Shown: positions 31,712 through 40,672 of the stretch, one piece after another
How the letters are laid out: each line of letters begins with the position of its first letter
Position numbering within the stretch: the first letter of the stretch is position 1
Assembly: GCA_031378805.1 (NCBI GenBank)
Contig: JANNEO010000088.1
Coordinates: forward strand, 1 to 59,619
DNA: 59,619 nt
Direction: 5' to 3'
Source: JADCCX01 sp031378805
Lineage (GTDB): Bacteria > Pseudomonadota > Alphaproteobacteria > Rhizobiales > Beijerinckiaceae
Position numbers and translations under genes: made by a program
Notes under the pieces: generated by a model
Told to the model about the DNA's origin: nothing
Databases searched by the model: none
The model's input: the letters and a program-made list of their open reading frames with translations, nothing else

Positions 31712-33250
31712 TCAACGAGAAGGCATGGCCTTCTTTTCTCTTCGCCTGAGGGCAGAGGAGGGTATGCGCATTGCCTCGCGGTACTTTGCAACCGTTCTCC
31801 GTGCGATATCAACGCCTTGTCCCTTGAGCGCCGTCACCAGGGCATCGTCGGACAGTACGTCGGAGGCTGTTTCTCCCTCGATCAACTGCCGGATGCGATG
31901 GCGGACTGCCTCCGCTGAATGGGCATCTTCGCCTCCAGCACCCGCAATGGAGGCGGTAAAAAAATACTTCATCTCGAACGTGCCGCGCGGCGTGGCCATG
32001 TGTTTGTTCGATGTCACGCGAGAAATCGTCGACTCGTGCAGGCTGACCGCCTCCGCAATGGTCTTGAGATTCAGTGGTTTGAGATACTGCACGCCGTACA
32101 TGAAGAACGAATCCTGCTGGCGCACGATTTCACTTGCGACTTTCAGGATGGTCTTCGCCCGCTGCTCGAGACTGCGCGTGAGCCAGTTGGCAGTGGCCCA
32201 GGCTTCGTCGATGAAGCTCTTGCCAACCGGATCCTTGGTGCGCGACACACGGGCGTAATAGCTCTTGTTGGCGATGACACGGGGTAGGGCATCGCTGTTC
32301 AACTCCACCGCCCAGCCGCCATCGGGCGCGGCGCGAATGAAGACGTCCGGAATGATGCTCTGCACGGACTCGCTGCCGAAGATCAGGCCGGGCTTGGGGT
32401 CCAGGCGGCGGATTTCCCCCACCATGTCGGCCAGATCTTCTTCATCGACACGGCACAGCTTGCGCAGTTGCTGGTAATCGCGATTCGCCAGAAGATCGAG
32501 GTGACCAACCAGCGTCGCCATGGCGGGATCGTAGCGGTCCTGCTCCTTGAGCTGCAGCGCCAGGCATTCCGCCAGGTTGCGGGCGCCAACGCCTGTCGGT
32601 TCGCATTGCTGGATCACGGCCAGCACGCTTTCGACATCCTCGATCTCCGCTCCCAGGCGCTCCGCGACGTCACTCAGAGCTTCGGTGAGGTAGCCGGTTG
32701 CATCGATGCCTTCGATCAGGGCCAGTGCGATGCCACGATCAGGGCCGGTCGAGAGCTGCGACAACGTCTGGTTTTCGAGATGGTCTTGAAGCGACAAGCC
32801 TGCTGCCGCGAAACTGTCGAAGCCTGTCCCGTCGTCTTCGAATGAGCCACCCTTCAGGCCCCGTCCGCCGCCATCGAGCGATGGCAGGCTTGGTCCTTCG
32901 ACCTGTGCTGACCGGGGCGCGGCTGGTGAGGAGGCCTCGTCCGGGAAGGCATTGCTCAGGTCCGTGCCGATATCGCTTTCGATCGCCGCGCGATCCGTGC
33001 GCAACTCATCGCTCGCCCAGTCGCCTTCGGTTTGCACCGACGGGACATCCGCGCCAGGTTCGGGCTGTGCAATAGGGGCGTCGTCCGGATTGTCCCGGCG
33101 CTCAAGCAGCGGGTTGCGCTCCAGCTCCGCCTCGACATAGCTCGAGAGTTCCACCGTCGAGAGCTGCAACAGCTTTATCGCCTGCAGCAACTGCGGCGTC
33201 ATGACCAGCGATTGCGTCTGGCGAAACTCGAGGCGTGGTCCAAAAGCCAT
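31712..33250 (-). CDS. rpoN: RNA polymerase sigma-54 factor
   Basis: A 512-residue sigma-54. Region I is the Gln/Leu-rich start LEFRQTQSLVMTPQLLQAI plus LLQLSTVELSSYVE; region II is the acidic, Pro-rich stretch up to about residue 150 (with SLDGGGRGLKGG). The core-binding domain follows (CEPTGVGARNLAECLALQL). The HTH region includes LHESTISRVTSNKHMATPRG, and the RpoN box is ARRTVAKYREAMRIPSS near the end. It directs transcription from -24/-12 promoters with AAA+ activators. In many relatives lptB lies just upstream; here the upstream gene is a divergent methyltransferase instead. Confidence 0.97.
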   Translation of the reverse strand: MAFGPRLEFRQTQSLVMTPQLLQAIKLLQLSTVELSSYVEAELERNPLLERRDNPDDAPIAQPEPGADVPSVQTEGDWASDELRTDRAAIESDIGTDLSNAFPDEASSPAAPRSAQVEGPSLPSLDGGGRGLKGGSFEDDGTGFDSFAAAGLSLQDHLENQTLSQLSTGPDRGIALALIEGIDATGYLTEALSDVAERLGAEIEDVESVLAVIQQCEPTGVGARNLAECLALQLKEQDRYDPAMATLVGHLDLLANRDYQQLRKLCRVDEEDLADMVGEIRRLDPKPGLIFGSESVQSIIPDVFIRAAPDGGWAVELNSDALPRVIANKSYYARVSRTKDPVGKSFIDEAWATANWLTRSLEQRAKTILKVASEIVRQQDSFFMYGVQYLKPLNLKTIAEAVSLHESTISRVTSNKHMATPRGTFEMKYFFTASIAGAGGEDAHSAEAVRHRIRQLIEGETASDVLSDDALVTALKGQGVDIARRTVAKYREAMRIPSSALRRREKKAMPSR

Positions 33251-33481
33251 GAAGCCGAGATTATCCTTGTCTGCTGGCGCGTGAAACAGGCTGTTCTGCT
33301 ATACGGCATGTTCTTTGCTTGTGGGTAAACAAATTGCAAGCGAACGCCGTGTCAGTCCAGTTGCTGCGGGTGGTCCGTGACAAATCGGCAGAACGTCGAT
33401 AGAAGATCAAAAAGGCTTTGCCGCTGTCGGAGTTTCCAGAGTTTGCTTGATCCTGTTCGCCGTCCGTTTGCGCCCCGCCGT

Positions 33482-34063
33482 GTGAAGAAAAAGGAAATCG
33501 ACCTTGATGATGAAACGCGGTTTCTGAAATCCTGGCTTGAAAATCCACTCAAGACGGGTGCTGTTGCCCCCTCGGGCAAGGCGCTTGCGGCAAAGATGGC
33601 GGCTGTGGTCGACCCGGTTATTCCAGGGCCTATAGTCGAGCTTGGTCCAGGGACTGGGCCTGTGACACAGGCACTGTTGGCACGAGGTATCGCGCCTGAG
33701 CGGCTCTATCTCGTTGAATACAGCGCCGATTTTGCCAAATTGCTGCGCCAGCGCTTTCCAGCTGTCAATGTTATCCAGGGTGATGCCTACGCGCTCGCCG
33801 AGACATTGGCGGCGCACATCGACGGCCCGATATCGGCGATCGTTTCAAGTCTACCGTTGCTGACCCGGCCGGACAAGCAACGGGTCCAGTTGTTGCAGGC
33901 TGCGTTCAGCCTGATGCTGCCTGGCAGTCCCTTCGTGCAGTTCACCTACATGAACGCCTCGCCGATGCCTCTGAGCGAGGGCTTTGTCGCTTCCGTTTCG
34001 CGGCGGGTGTGGAAGAATCTGCCGCCGGCCCGTGTCTGGACCTATCGCCGCCCCACAGTCTGA
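33482..34063 (+). CDS. SAM-dependent methyltransferase, PmtA-like (phospholipid N-methyltransferase/KsgA-fold)
   Basis: About 193 residues from the GTG at 33482; an earlier GTG at 33377 would add 35 atypical residues rich in Arg and Cys. The family opening is FLKSWLENPLKTGAVAPSGKALA, then the SAM motif VELGPGTGPVTQALLARGI. YLVEYSADFAKLL is motif II and VSSLPLLTRPDKQRVQLL follows, with FVQFTYMNASPM near the end. This is the Sinorhizobium-type PmtA group, which methylates phosphatidylethanolamine towards phosphatidylcholine, but rRNA-dimethylase-like relatives share the fold. Its stop codon directly abuts that of the OlsB-like gene. Confidence 0.8.
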   Translation: MKKKEIDLDDETRFLKSWLENPLKTGAVAPSGKALAAKMAAVVDPVIPGPIVELGPGTGPVTQALLARGIAPERLYLVEYSADFAKLLRQRFPAVNVIQGDAYALAETLAAHIDGPISAIVSSLPLLTRPDKQRVQLLQAAFSLMLPGSPFVQFTYMNASPMPLSEGFVASVSRRVWKNLPPARVWTYRRPTV

Positions 34064-35008
34064 TCAGGCCGCGAAACGATCGGCATTGTTGCCGTAATAG
34101 TTGATGTAGCGCGGGTCGATGTCGCAAACCCGCAGAATGATCAGGATATCGGTCGTGCCGAACTGGCGGTCGATGACCGCTCCCTCACCGATGCGCGCAC
34201 CCAGCCGGAGGTAGCCCTTGACCAGAGGTGGCAGATTGGTCAGCGCCCGCCTCGGGTTGACGGCCTCTTTCGACAGCAGATTCATCGGCTGGTGCAGATG
34301 TTTCACGGCGGTGGCATTCCACCCTTCCAGCGGTTGGGCAAAGTGATGCAGAAACGCGAGTTCTTCCTGCATCTGTTCAGGCCTGATGCCTTCGAGGCTG
34401 GCGCAGCCGATCATCACATCGATGCGGTGATGCAGGACATAGGCCCAGATGCCCTGCCAGAGCAGTTCCACTGTCTTCTTGTTGCGATACGGTGCAAGCA
34501 CGCAGGAGCGGCCAAGCTCCAGGAAGCGCTGTCCCGGATGGCGCTTGATCAGCGGATCAATGTCGAACTCTTTTGCTGTGTAGAAGCCGAAATTCCCGTC
34601 TGCGACATCCTGACGGAGCAGTCTGTAGGTGCCCACGACCTTCGGACGCTTCAGCTTCATCGGGCCAGAACGATAGTCGTGATCGATCACCAGCAGATGG
34701 TCGCAGACCCGGTCGAAGGCGTCCTTGTCCCGCTTGACGAGCGCGAGATGCGCTGGCGCGACAGCGGACATCTCCTCGTAAAAAACCTTGTAGCGTAGCC
34801 GCTGTGCCTTGCGGATCTCTCTGCGGGTGGTGGCGAGCCGAACCTCGAGAGGGCCGATGCGTCCCAGCGACACCGGGAGTCCCATCGTGTCACGAACGAC
34901 ATCACCGCCAGGCTTGCGCAAGCGTTGATCTCCAGGCGATCCCTTGGTGAGAATAGGGCGCATTGTGTCAAATATCTTGCGAAGGTTGGCCGTCACGGCG
35001 TGCTGCAT
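34064..35008 (-). CDS. OlsB-like N-acyltransferase (ornithine-acyl-ACP type)
   Basis: A 314-residue GNAT-fold protein starting at ATG 35008, with GGAG eight bases upstream. Characteristic parts: LEVRLATTRREIRKAQRLRYKVFYEEM, then VCDHLLVIDHDYRSG and VVGTYRLLRQDVAD. FLELGRSCVLAPYRNKKTVELLWQGI is the acyl-ACP binding segment, and a C-terminal half has KGYLRLGARIGEGAVID. OlsB attaches a 3-hydroxy fatty acid to ornithine, the first step of ornithine-lipid synthesis. No OlsA acyltransferase is next to it. Related acyl-homoserine or hemolysin-like acyltransferases are the alternative. Confidence 0.83.
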   Translation of the reverse strand: MQHAVTANLRKIFDTMRPILTKGSPGDQRLRKPGGDVVRDTMGLPVSLGRIGPLEVRLATTRREIRKAQRLRYKVFYEEMSAVAPAHLALVKRDKDAFDRVCDHLLVIDHDYRSGPMKLKRPKVVGTYRLLRQDVADGNFGFYTAKEFDIDPLIKRHPGQRFLELGRSCVLAPYRNKKTVELLWQGIWAYVLHHRIDVMIGCASLEGIRPEQMQEELAFLHHFAQPLEGWNATAVKHLHQPMNLLSKEAVNPRRALTNLPPLVKGYLRLGARIGEGAVIDRQFGTTDILIILRVCDIDPRYINYYGNNADRFAA

Positions 35009-35084
35009 GAGTCTGGCTCCTTGTCCAAGGACGTAGGACAAAAACCAGAGATCACCGACAGAATTGTGACGGTTCTCGCAAAGG

Positions 35085-37148
35085 TCAAGCGGCGTGGCGT
35101 AATCTTTGCAAGCGCAGGGCCGCATCCTGCATGAAGGCGGCAATCGCCGCGCGATCCATTGGCTTTGGCAGGAAAACATCGAACCCGGCTGCAAGGCAAG
35201 CGGCCCTGTCTTCCGCAAAGGCGTTGGCAGTGACCGCTGCCACCAGCATCGGCGCATGACCAGCGGCCCCTTCCACCGAGCGGATGTGGCTGACCACCGT
35301 CTTACCGTCCACGCCTGGCATCCGGACATCCATGACGATGGCGTCAAAGCGGTGGCCCGTGCCGTGGATGGATGCAAGCGCTGCGGACAAGGCCGATGTG
35401 CCATCCTTTACCCAGGTGACGGATGCGCCGCTTTTCTCCAGCAGTTTGGTTGCCAGCAGGGCATTGATGTCATTGTCCTCGGCCAGCAGGACCGAGACGC
35501 TGGTCTGCCTGCGCTGTGGTCCAGTGGTGCCACTTTCATCGGGCGGTGATTCCTGCACAGCGGATTCGCTCAAGCGGGCGAACAGCGAGCGCGGGCGAAT
35601 GGGCTTGACGAGGTAGCCGTCGAAGCCGGCCTCTGCGGGTGAGCCAAAGCTGCGCCGCTCATAGGGCGACAGCATCACCAGCCTCTGGGTCACACCGCTG
35701 GTGCGTGCGACTGTGGCAAGCTGGCGGGTTTCCTCGACACCGAGACCGCAATCGATGATGGCGAGATCGAAGCGGGATTGCGCCATTTCGGCCAGTGCAG
35801 CGTGGGAATGGCTGACAAGACGCACATCGGCACCCTGCTCGCGCAGGCGCTGCGCCAGGAAATGACCCTCGTAGGGTCCGTTTGCCGCCACGAGAACCGA
35901 TTTGTGGTCCAGATTGAGATCGGGCGGCGCATCGGGCGCACCGCCCAGGGCGACCCGCAAGGGAACCTTGAGCGTGAAGGTGGAGCCGATCCCGGGCTCA
36001 CTTTTGACGGCGATGCTGCCACCCATGCGTTCGATCAGCTTGCGGGAGATGGCAAGGCCCAGGCCGGTGCCCTCATGGCGCTTGCCGCCGGAGCCGTCGG
36101 CTTGCTCGAACTCCGCGAAGATGGTCTCCAGCTTGTCAGCCGCGATGCCGGGACCGGTATCCTCGATGTCGATTGTGATGCCGTGGATATCCGCGCCAAG
36201 AACGACGGCGACGCCGCCTTTGTCCGTGAATTTCACCGCATTGCCCGCCAGATTGAGCAGAACCTGCCGCAGCCGAGCGGCATCGCCCATCACCAGGCGT
36301 GGCGTGGCCGGATCGATGGACAGGGCCAGCTCAAGATCCTTGCCCTGCGCGCGCGGTGCCAGCAGTTCCACCACACCTTCAGTGATCTGATGCAGATCGA
36401 ACGTGTCAGAGACAATATCGGCCTTACCCGCCTCGATCTTGGAGAAGTCGAGAATCTCGTCGATGAGGGACAGCAACGCTTCGCCCGATGTCTTGATGGC
36501 GCGAACATATGTTCCCTGTTCTGGTTCGAGCCGCGTGTCCAGCAAGAGGCCCGCCATGCCCAGCACACCGTTCAGGGGCGTACGAATCTCGTGGCTCATG
36601 GTGGCAAGGAAGCGTGATTTCGCCTCGTTTGCAGCCTCGGCGCGGCGCCGTTCGGTGATGTCCCGACCGACCGCGTAGTATTCAGCCAGCTGTCCATCAC
36701 GGTTCCGGACGGGGAGCACCGACCAGGCGATCCAGCGCTCTTGCCCGTTCTGCATGACTGCCTGATCATAGCGATCTGCAAGATCGACTCCGTTGCCGCG
36801 TGGGATGCGCTTGCTGGAAAAATCGAAAGTCGACCCTGCAATCTGGTCTGCGGAATGCCCGGCAGCAGTGCAGAACGCGCCATTGGCGGCCGTGATTACC
36901 CCGGCGAGATCGCGGCTGACCACCAGATCGTTCTGGCTTTCAAGCAGGCGCTTCTGGTGCTCCATCGTCTCAGTCATGGAAAACAGGCGATCCGCCAGGT
37001 CTTCCGCCCGCGCGTCGGCCTGCTTCACTCTGCTTTCTGCACGCAGCATGTCCTTGAGCAGCCAGACCGAGGCGATCACGGCCACGATGGCAGCGGCGTT
37101 CAGCGCGAAGGAGAAGGCTCCAAGGTCAAGATCAAACGGCACGGACAA
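35085..37148 (-). CDS. Hybrid sensor histidine kinase with two receiver domains
   Basis: A 687-residue membrane protein: one N-terminal helix (about residues 14-31), a coiled-coil, a PAS domain (about 70-168), HisKA with phospho-His186 in TMSHEIRTPLNGVLG, HATPase (LNLAGNAVKF, DTGPGIA, GTGLGLAISRKL), then two receivers. The second receiver is complete: LLAEDNDINALL, VMDVRMPGVDG and LPKPMD. The first lacks the acidic pair (VLVAANGPYEG instead of an ED/DD pair) but keeps an Asp in AIIDCGLG and the Lys in LVKPIRP, so it is probably a degenerate pseudo-receiver. No HPt protein or cognate regulator is adjacent. The signal is unknown. Confidence 0.92.
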   Translation of the reverse strand: MSVPFDLDLGAFSFALNAAAIVAVIASVWLLKDMLRAESRVKQADARAEDLADRLFSMTETMEHQKRLLESQNDLVVSRDLAGVITAANGAFCTAAGHSADQIAGSTFDFSSKRIPRGNGVDLADRYDQAVMQNGQERWIAWSVLPVRNRDGQLAEYYAVGRDITERRRAEAANEAKSRFLATMSHEIRTPLNGVLGMAGLLLDTRLEPEQGTYVRAIKTSGEALLSLIDEILDFSKIEAGKADIVSDTFDLHQITEGVVELLAPRAQGKDLELALSIDPATPRLVMGDAARLRQVLLNLAGNAVKFTDKGGVAVVLGADIHGITIDIEDTGPGIAADKLETIFAEFEQADGSGGKRHEGTGLGLAISRKLIERMGGSIAVKSEPGIGSTFTLKVPLRVALGGAPDAPPDLNLDHKSVLVAANGPYEGHFLAQRLREQGADVRLVSHSHAALAEMAQSRFDLAIIDCGLGVEETRQLATVARTSGVTQRLVMLSPYERRSFGSPAEAGFDGYLVKPIRPRSLFARLSESAVQESPPDESGTTGPQRRQTSVSVLLAEDNDINALLATKLLEKSGASVTWVKDGTSALSAALASIHGTGHRFDAIVMDVRMPGVDGKTVVSHIRSVEGAAGHAPMLVAAVTANAFAEDRAACLAAGFDVFLPKPMDRAAIAAFMQDAALRLQRLRHAA

Positions 37149-37340
37149 TTCATTCCCAAGGGTACGATCCCACCTACAAGAATGGGCGCAACCTGTTGAC
37201 GGAGCGTGGATGTTGCGTGTCCCTGGGGCAACACTTCAGGCGAATGGCCGCTATTTCACGTCAGCAAGTGCAGCGATGGTTTCGCAAGGGTTGCGCCGAA
37301 GTGGCGGATTTGCCGGGATTGGTTCAGACCTGCGGAGGAT

Positions 37341-38873
37341 TTATAGCGCGATGCGCTCATGCATCGCGCGATAGGACAGTGCTTCCGCCAGATGGATGCG
37401 CCCGACATCCTTCGCGCCATCGAGATCGGCAATCGTGCGGGCGACCTTGAGCACCCGGTGAAAGCCCCGCGCCGTGAGCCGCAGTTTCTCTGCCGCGTCG
37501 CGGATCAGCGCTTGCCCTTGTGCATCGGGTTTCGCCACCTCCTCGATCACGTTGGGCGGTGTCGCGGCGTTGAGGAAGATGTTGTCGAGGCCCATGGCGA
37601 GGTAGCGTTCGCGCTGGCGCTCACGGGCCTTTGCCACGCGCCGCGCCACCTCTGCCGAGCCTTCGGCAGGCGGCGGCAGAACCAGATCCGAAGCCGAGAC
37701 CGCAGGCACCTCGATGGCGAGATCGATGCGGTCGAGAAAGGGGCCGGACAGACGTCCCTGATACTGCGCGATGCATTTTTCGTTGGGTGCCCGCTTGCAC
37801 GCATAGCCCGGCTCCGTCGCCCGGCCACAGCGGCAAGGGTTCATGGCCGAAATCAACTGGAACCGGGCCGGATAGGTCACGCGGTGGTTGGCCCGCGAAA
37901 CGGCGACCTCGCCGATCTCCAGCGGTTGGCGCAGGCTGTCGAGCGCTTGGGGTGAGAATTCTGGCAACTCGTCCAGGAACAGCACGCCGTGATGTGCCAG
38001 TGAAACCTCACCGGGCCGGGCGTGCAGGCCACCACCGGTCAGTGCCGCCATACTGGCCGAATGGTGGGGTGCCCGAAAGGGGCGGCGATCCGTGATTGCG
38101 CCACCAGCCAGCACGCCCGCGACGGAATGCACCATGGAGACCTCCAGCAATTCACGCGGTGACAGCGGCGGCAGAATGGAGGGGAGGCGAGCCGCCAGCA
38201 TTGATTTGCCTGAGCCGGGCGGGCCTGAGAACAACAGGTTGTGACCGCCGGCGGCTGCGATTTCCAGCGCACGCTTGGCGCTTTCCTGCCCCTTGATGTC
38301 GCGCAGGTCAGGCAGTTCGATGGGGGAGTTTGCCATCTTCGGCTCGGGCCGGGCGAGCGTTTGCGTGCCCTTGAAGTGGTTGGCGAGCTGGATCAACGAC
38401 AGCGGGGCCAGCACGTCGATATCGCCACCGGCCCAGGCCGCCTCGGAGCCGCACGCCGCAGGGCAGATCAGCCCATGATCGCGTCCGTTGGCGGCAACAG
38501 CTGCGGGGAGTACGCCCGCCACTGCCGTGAGGCTGCCATCCAGTGCCAGTTCACCCAGTGCTGTGAAACCCTCCATCGCATCGGGTGGAATCGCGCCGAT
38601 CGCCGCCATGATGCCCAGCGCTATGGGGAGATCGTAATGCGAGCCTTCCTTGGGCAGGTCGGCGGGTGCGAGATTGACCACAATGCGTCGTGCGGGAAGG
38701 GCGAGGCCAGAGGCCGTCAGCGCGGCCCTCACGCGTTCCTTCGATTCCGCCACCGCCTTGTCCGGCAGGCCGACCAGCACAAAAGCAACATTGCCCGAAG
38801 TGATCTGCACCTGCACATCCACCGCCCGCGCCTCAATGCCCTCGAACGCCACTGTGGCAACGCGTGTGACCAT
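37341..38873 (-). CDS. YifB/ComM family Mg-chelatase-like AAA+ ATPase
   Basis: A 510-residue protein. The N-terminal Lon-like ChlI domain starts VTRVATVAFEGIEARAVDVQVQ and continues with GLPDKAVAESKERVRAAL. The AAA+ core has Walker A LLFSGPPGSGKSMLAARL and Walker B GVLFLDELPEF. The zinc-finger-like segment CRCG..C.....C and the C-terminal domain (SYRAMHERIAL) are present. In naturally transformable bacteria ComM is a hexameric helicase promoting branch migration of incoming DNA. It is a single gene; no other competence gene is in view. Confidence 0.93.
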   Translation of the reverse strand: MVTRVATVAFEGIEARAVDVQVQITSGNVAFVLVGLPDKAVAESKERVRAALTASGLALPARRIVVNLAPADLPKEGSHYDLPIALGIMAAIGAIPPDAMEGFTALGELALDGSLTAVAGVLPAAVAANGRDHGLICPAACGSEAAWAGGDIDVLAPLSLIQLANHFKGTQTLARPEPKMANSPIELPDLRDIKGQESAKRALEIAAAGGHNLLFSGPPGSGKSMLAARLPSILPPLSPRELLEVSMVHSVAGVLAGGAITDRRPFRAPHHSASMAALTGGGLHARPGEVSLAHHGVLFLDELPEFSPQALDSLRQPLEIGEVAVSRANHRVTYPARFQLISAMNPCRCGRATEPGYACKRAPNEKCIAQYQGRLSGPFLDRIDLAIEVPAVSASDLVLPPPAEGSAEVARRVAKARERQRERYLAMGLDNIFLNAATPPNVIEEVAKPDAQGQALIRDAAEKLRLTARGFHRVLKVARTIADLDGAKDVGRIHLAEALSYRAMHERIAL

Positions 38874-39036
38874 GCTCTCCCGGTTTCCCTGCTGGCTCTA
38901 GGGTAGGCGGGAGGGGAGATGCGCTCAAGCCAGGTTTATGCGGTGCAAGCCTATGATAAATCGGGGGGAATTGTGACTGGGCTTCGTTCGTGGGCAATCT
39001 GCACGCAACGTGGAAGCCGAATTGCACAGTCGTTGT

Positions 39037-39184
39037 GCGTCCTTCGAGGCTCGCTAGCGCTCGCACCTCAGGATGAGGATCGTTGGGAATTGCACGAATG
39101 ACAGGAGCCTAAACTCCCGACGCTGCTGCGCGGTTGCAAGCTGCTCATCCTGAGGTGCGAGCGCTAGCGAGCCTCGAAGGACGC
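39037..39184. repeat. Paired palindromic repeat, family B, copy 3, with a longer centre
   Basis: Both units carry the same inner hairpin CGCTAGCGCTCG, which differs from the other copies but pairs within itself. The centre between units is about 70 bases, longer than the 20-30 of copies 1, 2 and 4. It fills most of the 355-base gap between the ComM-like gene and ispG, where I see no gene. Confidence 0.88.
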
Positions 39185-39228
39185 ATGACGGGAATGCCAT
39201 GGCGCATGTTGAGTGAACGGCTAGGCGC

Positions 39229-40482
39229 TCACCCCCCAAACCGCTGCTCGATGTAGCTGTTCACCATCGTCTTGAACTCGCCCGCAATGCCTGCTCCCTT
39301 CAGCGTCGCAGCTTTCTTGCCGTCGATGAACACTGGAGCGCTCGGCGTCTCGCCTGTGCCGGGCAGCGAGATACCGATGTCAGCGTGCTTGCTTTCGCCG
39401 GGTCCGTTGACGATGCAGCCCATGACCGCGACGTTGAGGCTTTCGACGCCGGGGTATTTCTCTTTCCAGTCCGGCATCGAGGTTGCCAGCCAGGTCTGGA
39501 TGTCCTTCGCCAATTCCTGAAACACCGTCGAGGTCGTGCGGCCGCAGCCGGGGCAGGCCGCGACCTGCGGCGTGAAGGTGCGGAAGCCCATGGTCTGGAG
39601 CAGTTCCTGGCTGGCCTTGACTTCAAGAGTCCGGTCGCCTCCGGGTTCAGGTGTGAGGGAGTAACGCACGGTATCGCCGATGCCCTCCTGCAGCAGGATG
39701 CCCATGGCAGCGGACGCCGCGACGAGGCCCTTGGAGCCCATGCCCGCTTCCGTCAGGCCCAGATGCAGCGCATGGTCGGTGCGCTCCGCCAGCATCCTGT
39801 AACAGGCGATGAGATCCTGCACGGCGGAAACCTTCGCCGAGAGGATGATGCGGTCGCGGGCCAGCCCCATGTCCTCCGCGCGGTGGGCGGACAGGATCGC
39901 GGATTGCACCAGTGCCTCGCGGGTGACCGCGCGGGCGTCGATGGGGTGGGCGCTTGCGGCGTTGAGGTCCATCAGATGGGTCAGCAATTCCTGGTCAAGC
40001 GATCCCCAGTTGGCTCCGATGCGCACGCATTTGCCGTGCTTCAGGGCCATATCGATGATCGCGCCGAACTGCCGGTCCTTCTTTTCCTTGAAGCCGACAT
40101 TGCCGGGGTTGATGCGGTATTTCGCCAGTGCCTCGGCACAGGCCGGATGATCCGCCAGCAGCTTGTGGCCGATGTAATGGAAGTCACCGATCAGCGGAAC
40201 ATCGACACCGCGAACCATCAGCCGGTCGCGGATATGGGGAACGGCGGCGGCAGCTTCATCGCGGTCAACGGTGATGCGCACCACCTCTGATCCCGCACGC
40301 CACAGGGCGGCGACCTGCTGGGCTGTGCCTTCGATGTCCGCGGTGTCCGTGTTGGTCATGGACTGAACGACGATGGGGTGTGCTCCGCCGACCATGACAG
40401 AGCCGACTGCAACGGCCACTGTGTTGCGGCGTGGGCGGGGAGCGGCGGTGATGAAGGTGTCGGGCAGGCAGGGTGCGTTCAT
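39229..40482 (-). CDS. ispG: 4-hydroxy-3-methylbut-2-enyl-diphosphate synthase (flavodoxin-dependent type) IspG
   Basis: A 417-residue iron-sulfur enzyme of the non-mevalonate isoprenoid pathway. N-terminal TIM-barrel part: GGAHPIVVQSMTNTDTADIEGT, RITVDRDEAAAAVPHIR and YRINPGNVGFKEKKDRQF. The C-terminal half holds the [4Fe-4S] ligands in ACPGCGRTTS and VMGCIVNGPGESKHADIG. This is the bacterial two-domain form. It is a single gene between a family B and a family A repeat. Confidence 0.96.
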   Translation of the reverse strand: MNAPCLPDTFITAAPRPRRNTVAVAVGSVMVGGAHPIVVQSMTNTDTADIEGTAQQVAALWRAGSEVVRITVDRDEAAAAVPHIRDRLMVRGVDVPLIGDFHYIGHKLLADHPACAEALAKYRINPGNVGFKEKKDRQFGAIIDMALKHGKCVRIGANWGSLDQELLTHLMDLNAASAHPIDARAVTREALVQSAILSAHRAEDMGLARDRIILSAKVSAVQDLIACYRMLAERTDHALHLGLTEAGMGSKGLVAASAAMGILLQEGIGDTVRYSLTPEPGGDRTLEVKASQELLQTMGFRTFTPQVAACPGCGRTTSTVFQELAKDIQTWLATSMPDWKEKYPGVESLNVAVMGCIVNGPGESKHADIGISLPGTGETPSAPVFIDGKKAATLKGAGIAGEFKTMVNSYIEQRFGG

Positions 40483-40546
40483 GGTGGCAGGGTCGGCGGG
40501 AATGGCTCGGGCGTCAAGTCAGGGTCATTTCGGGGCAGAACAGATC

Positions 40547-40664
40547 CCTCCTCCCAGGGGAGAAGGTGGTCGGCGGATGCCGACCGGATGAGGGAGAGAC
40601 ACCACAGTCGAGGCTTTCCCTCATCCGTCTGCCTCCGGCAGCCACCTTCCCCCAGGGGGGAAGG
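40547..40664. repeat. Composite palindromic repeat, family A, copy 3 (ispG-etfA gap)
   Basis: The element is in the opposite orientation: the left outer hairpin is CTCCCAGGGGAG-type and the right one CCTTCCCCCAGGGGGGAAGG. Left inner hairpin GTCGGCGGATGCCGAC; right inner hairpin CTGCCTCCGGCAG. It ends nine bases before the etfA stop region and could serve as its transcript end. Confidence 0.88.
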
Positions 40665-40672
40665 ACAGCATT

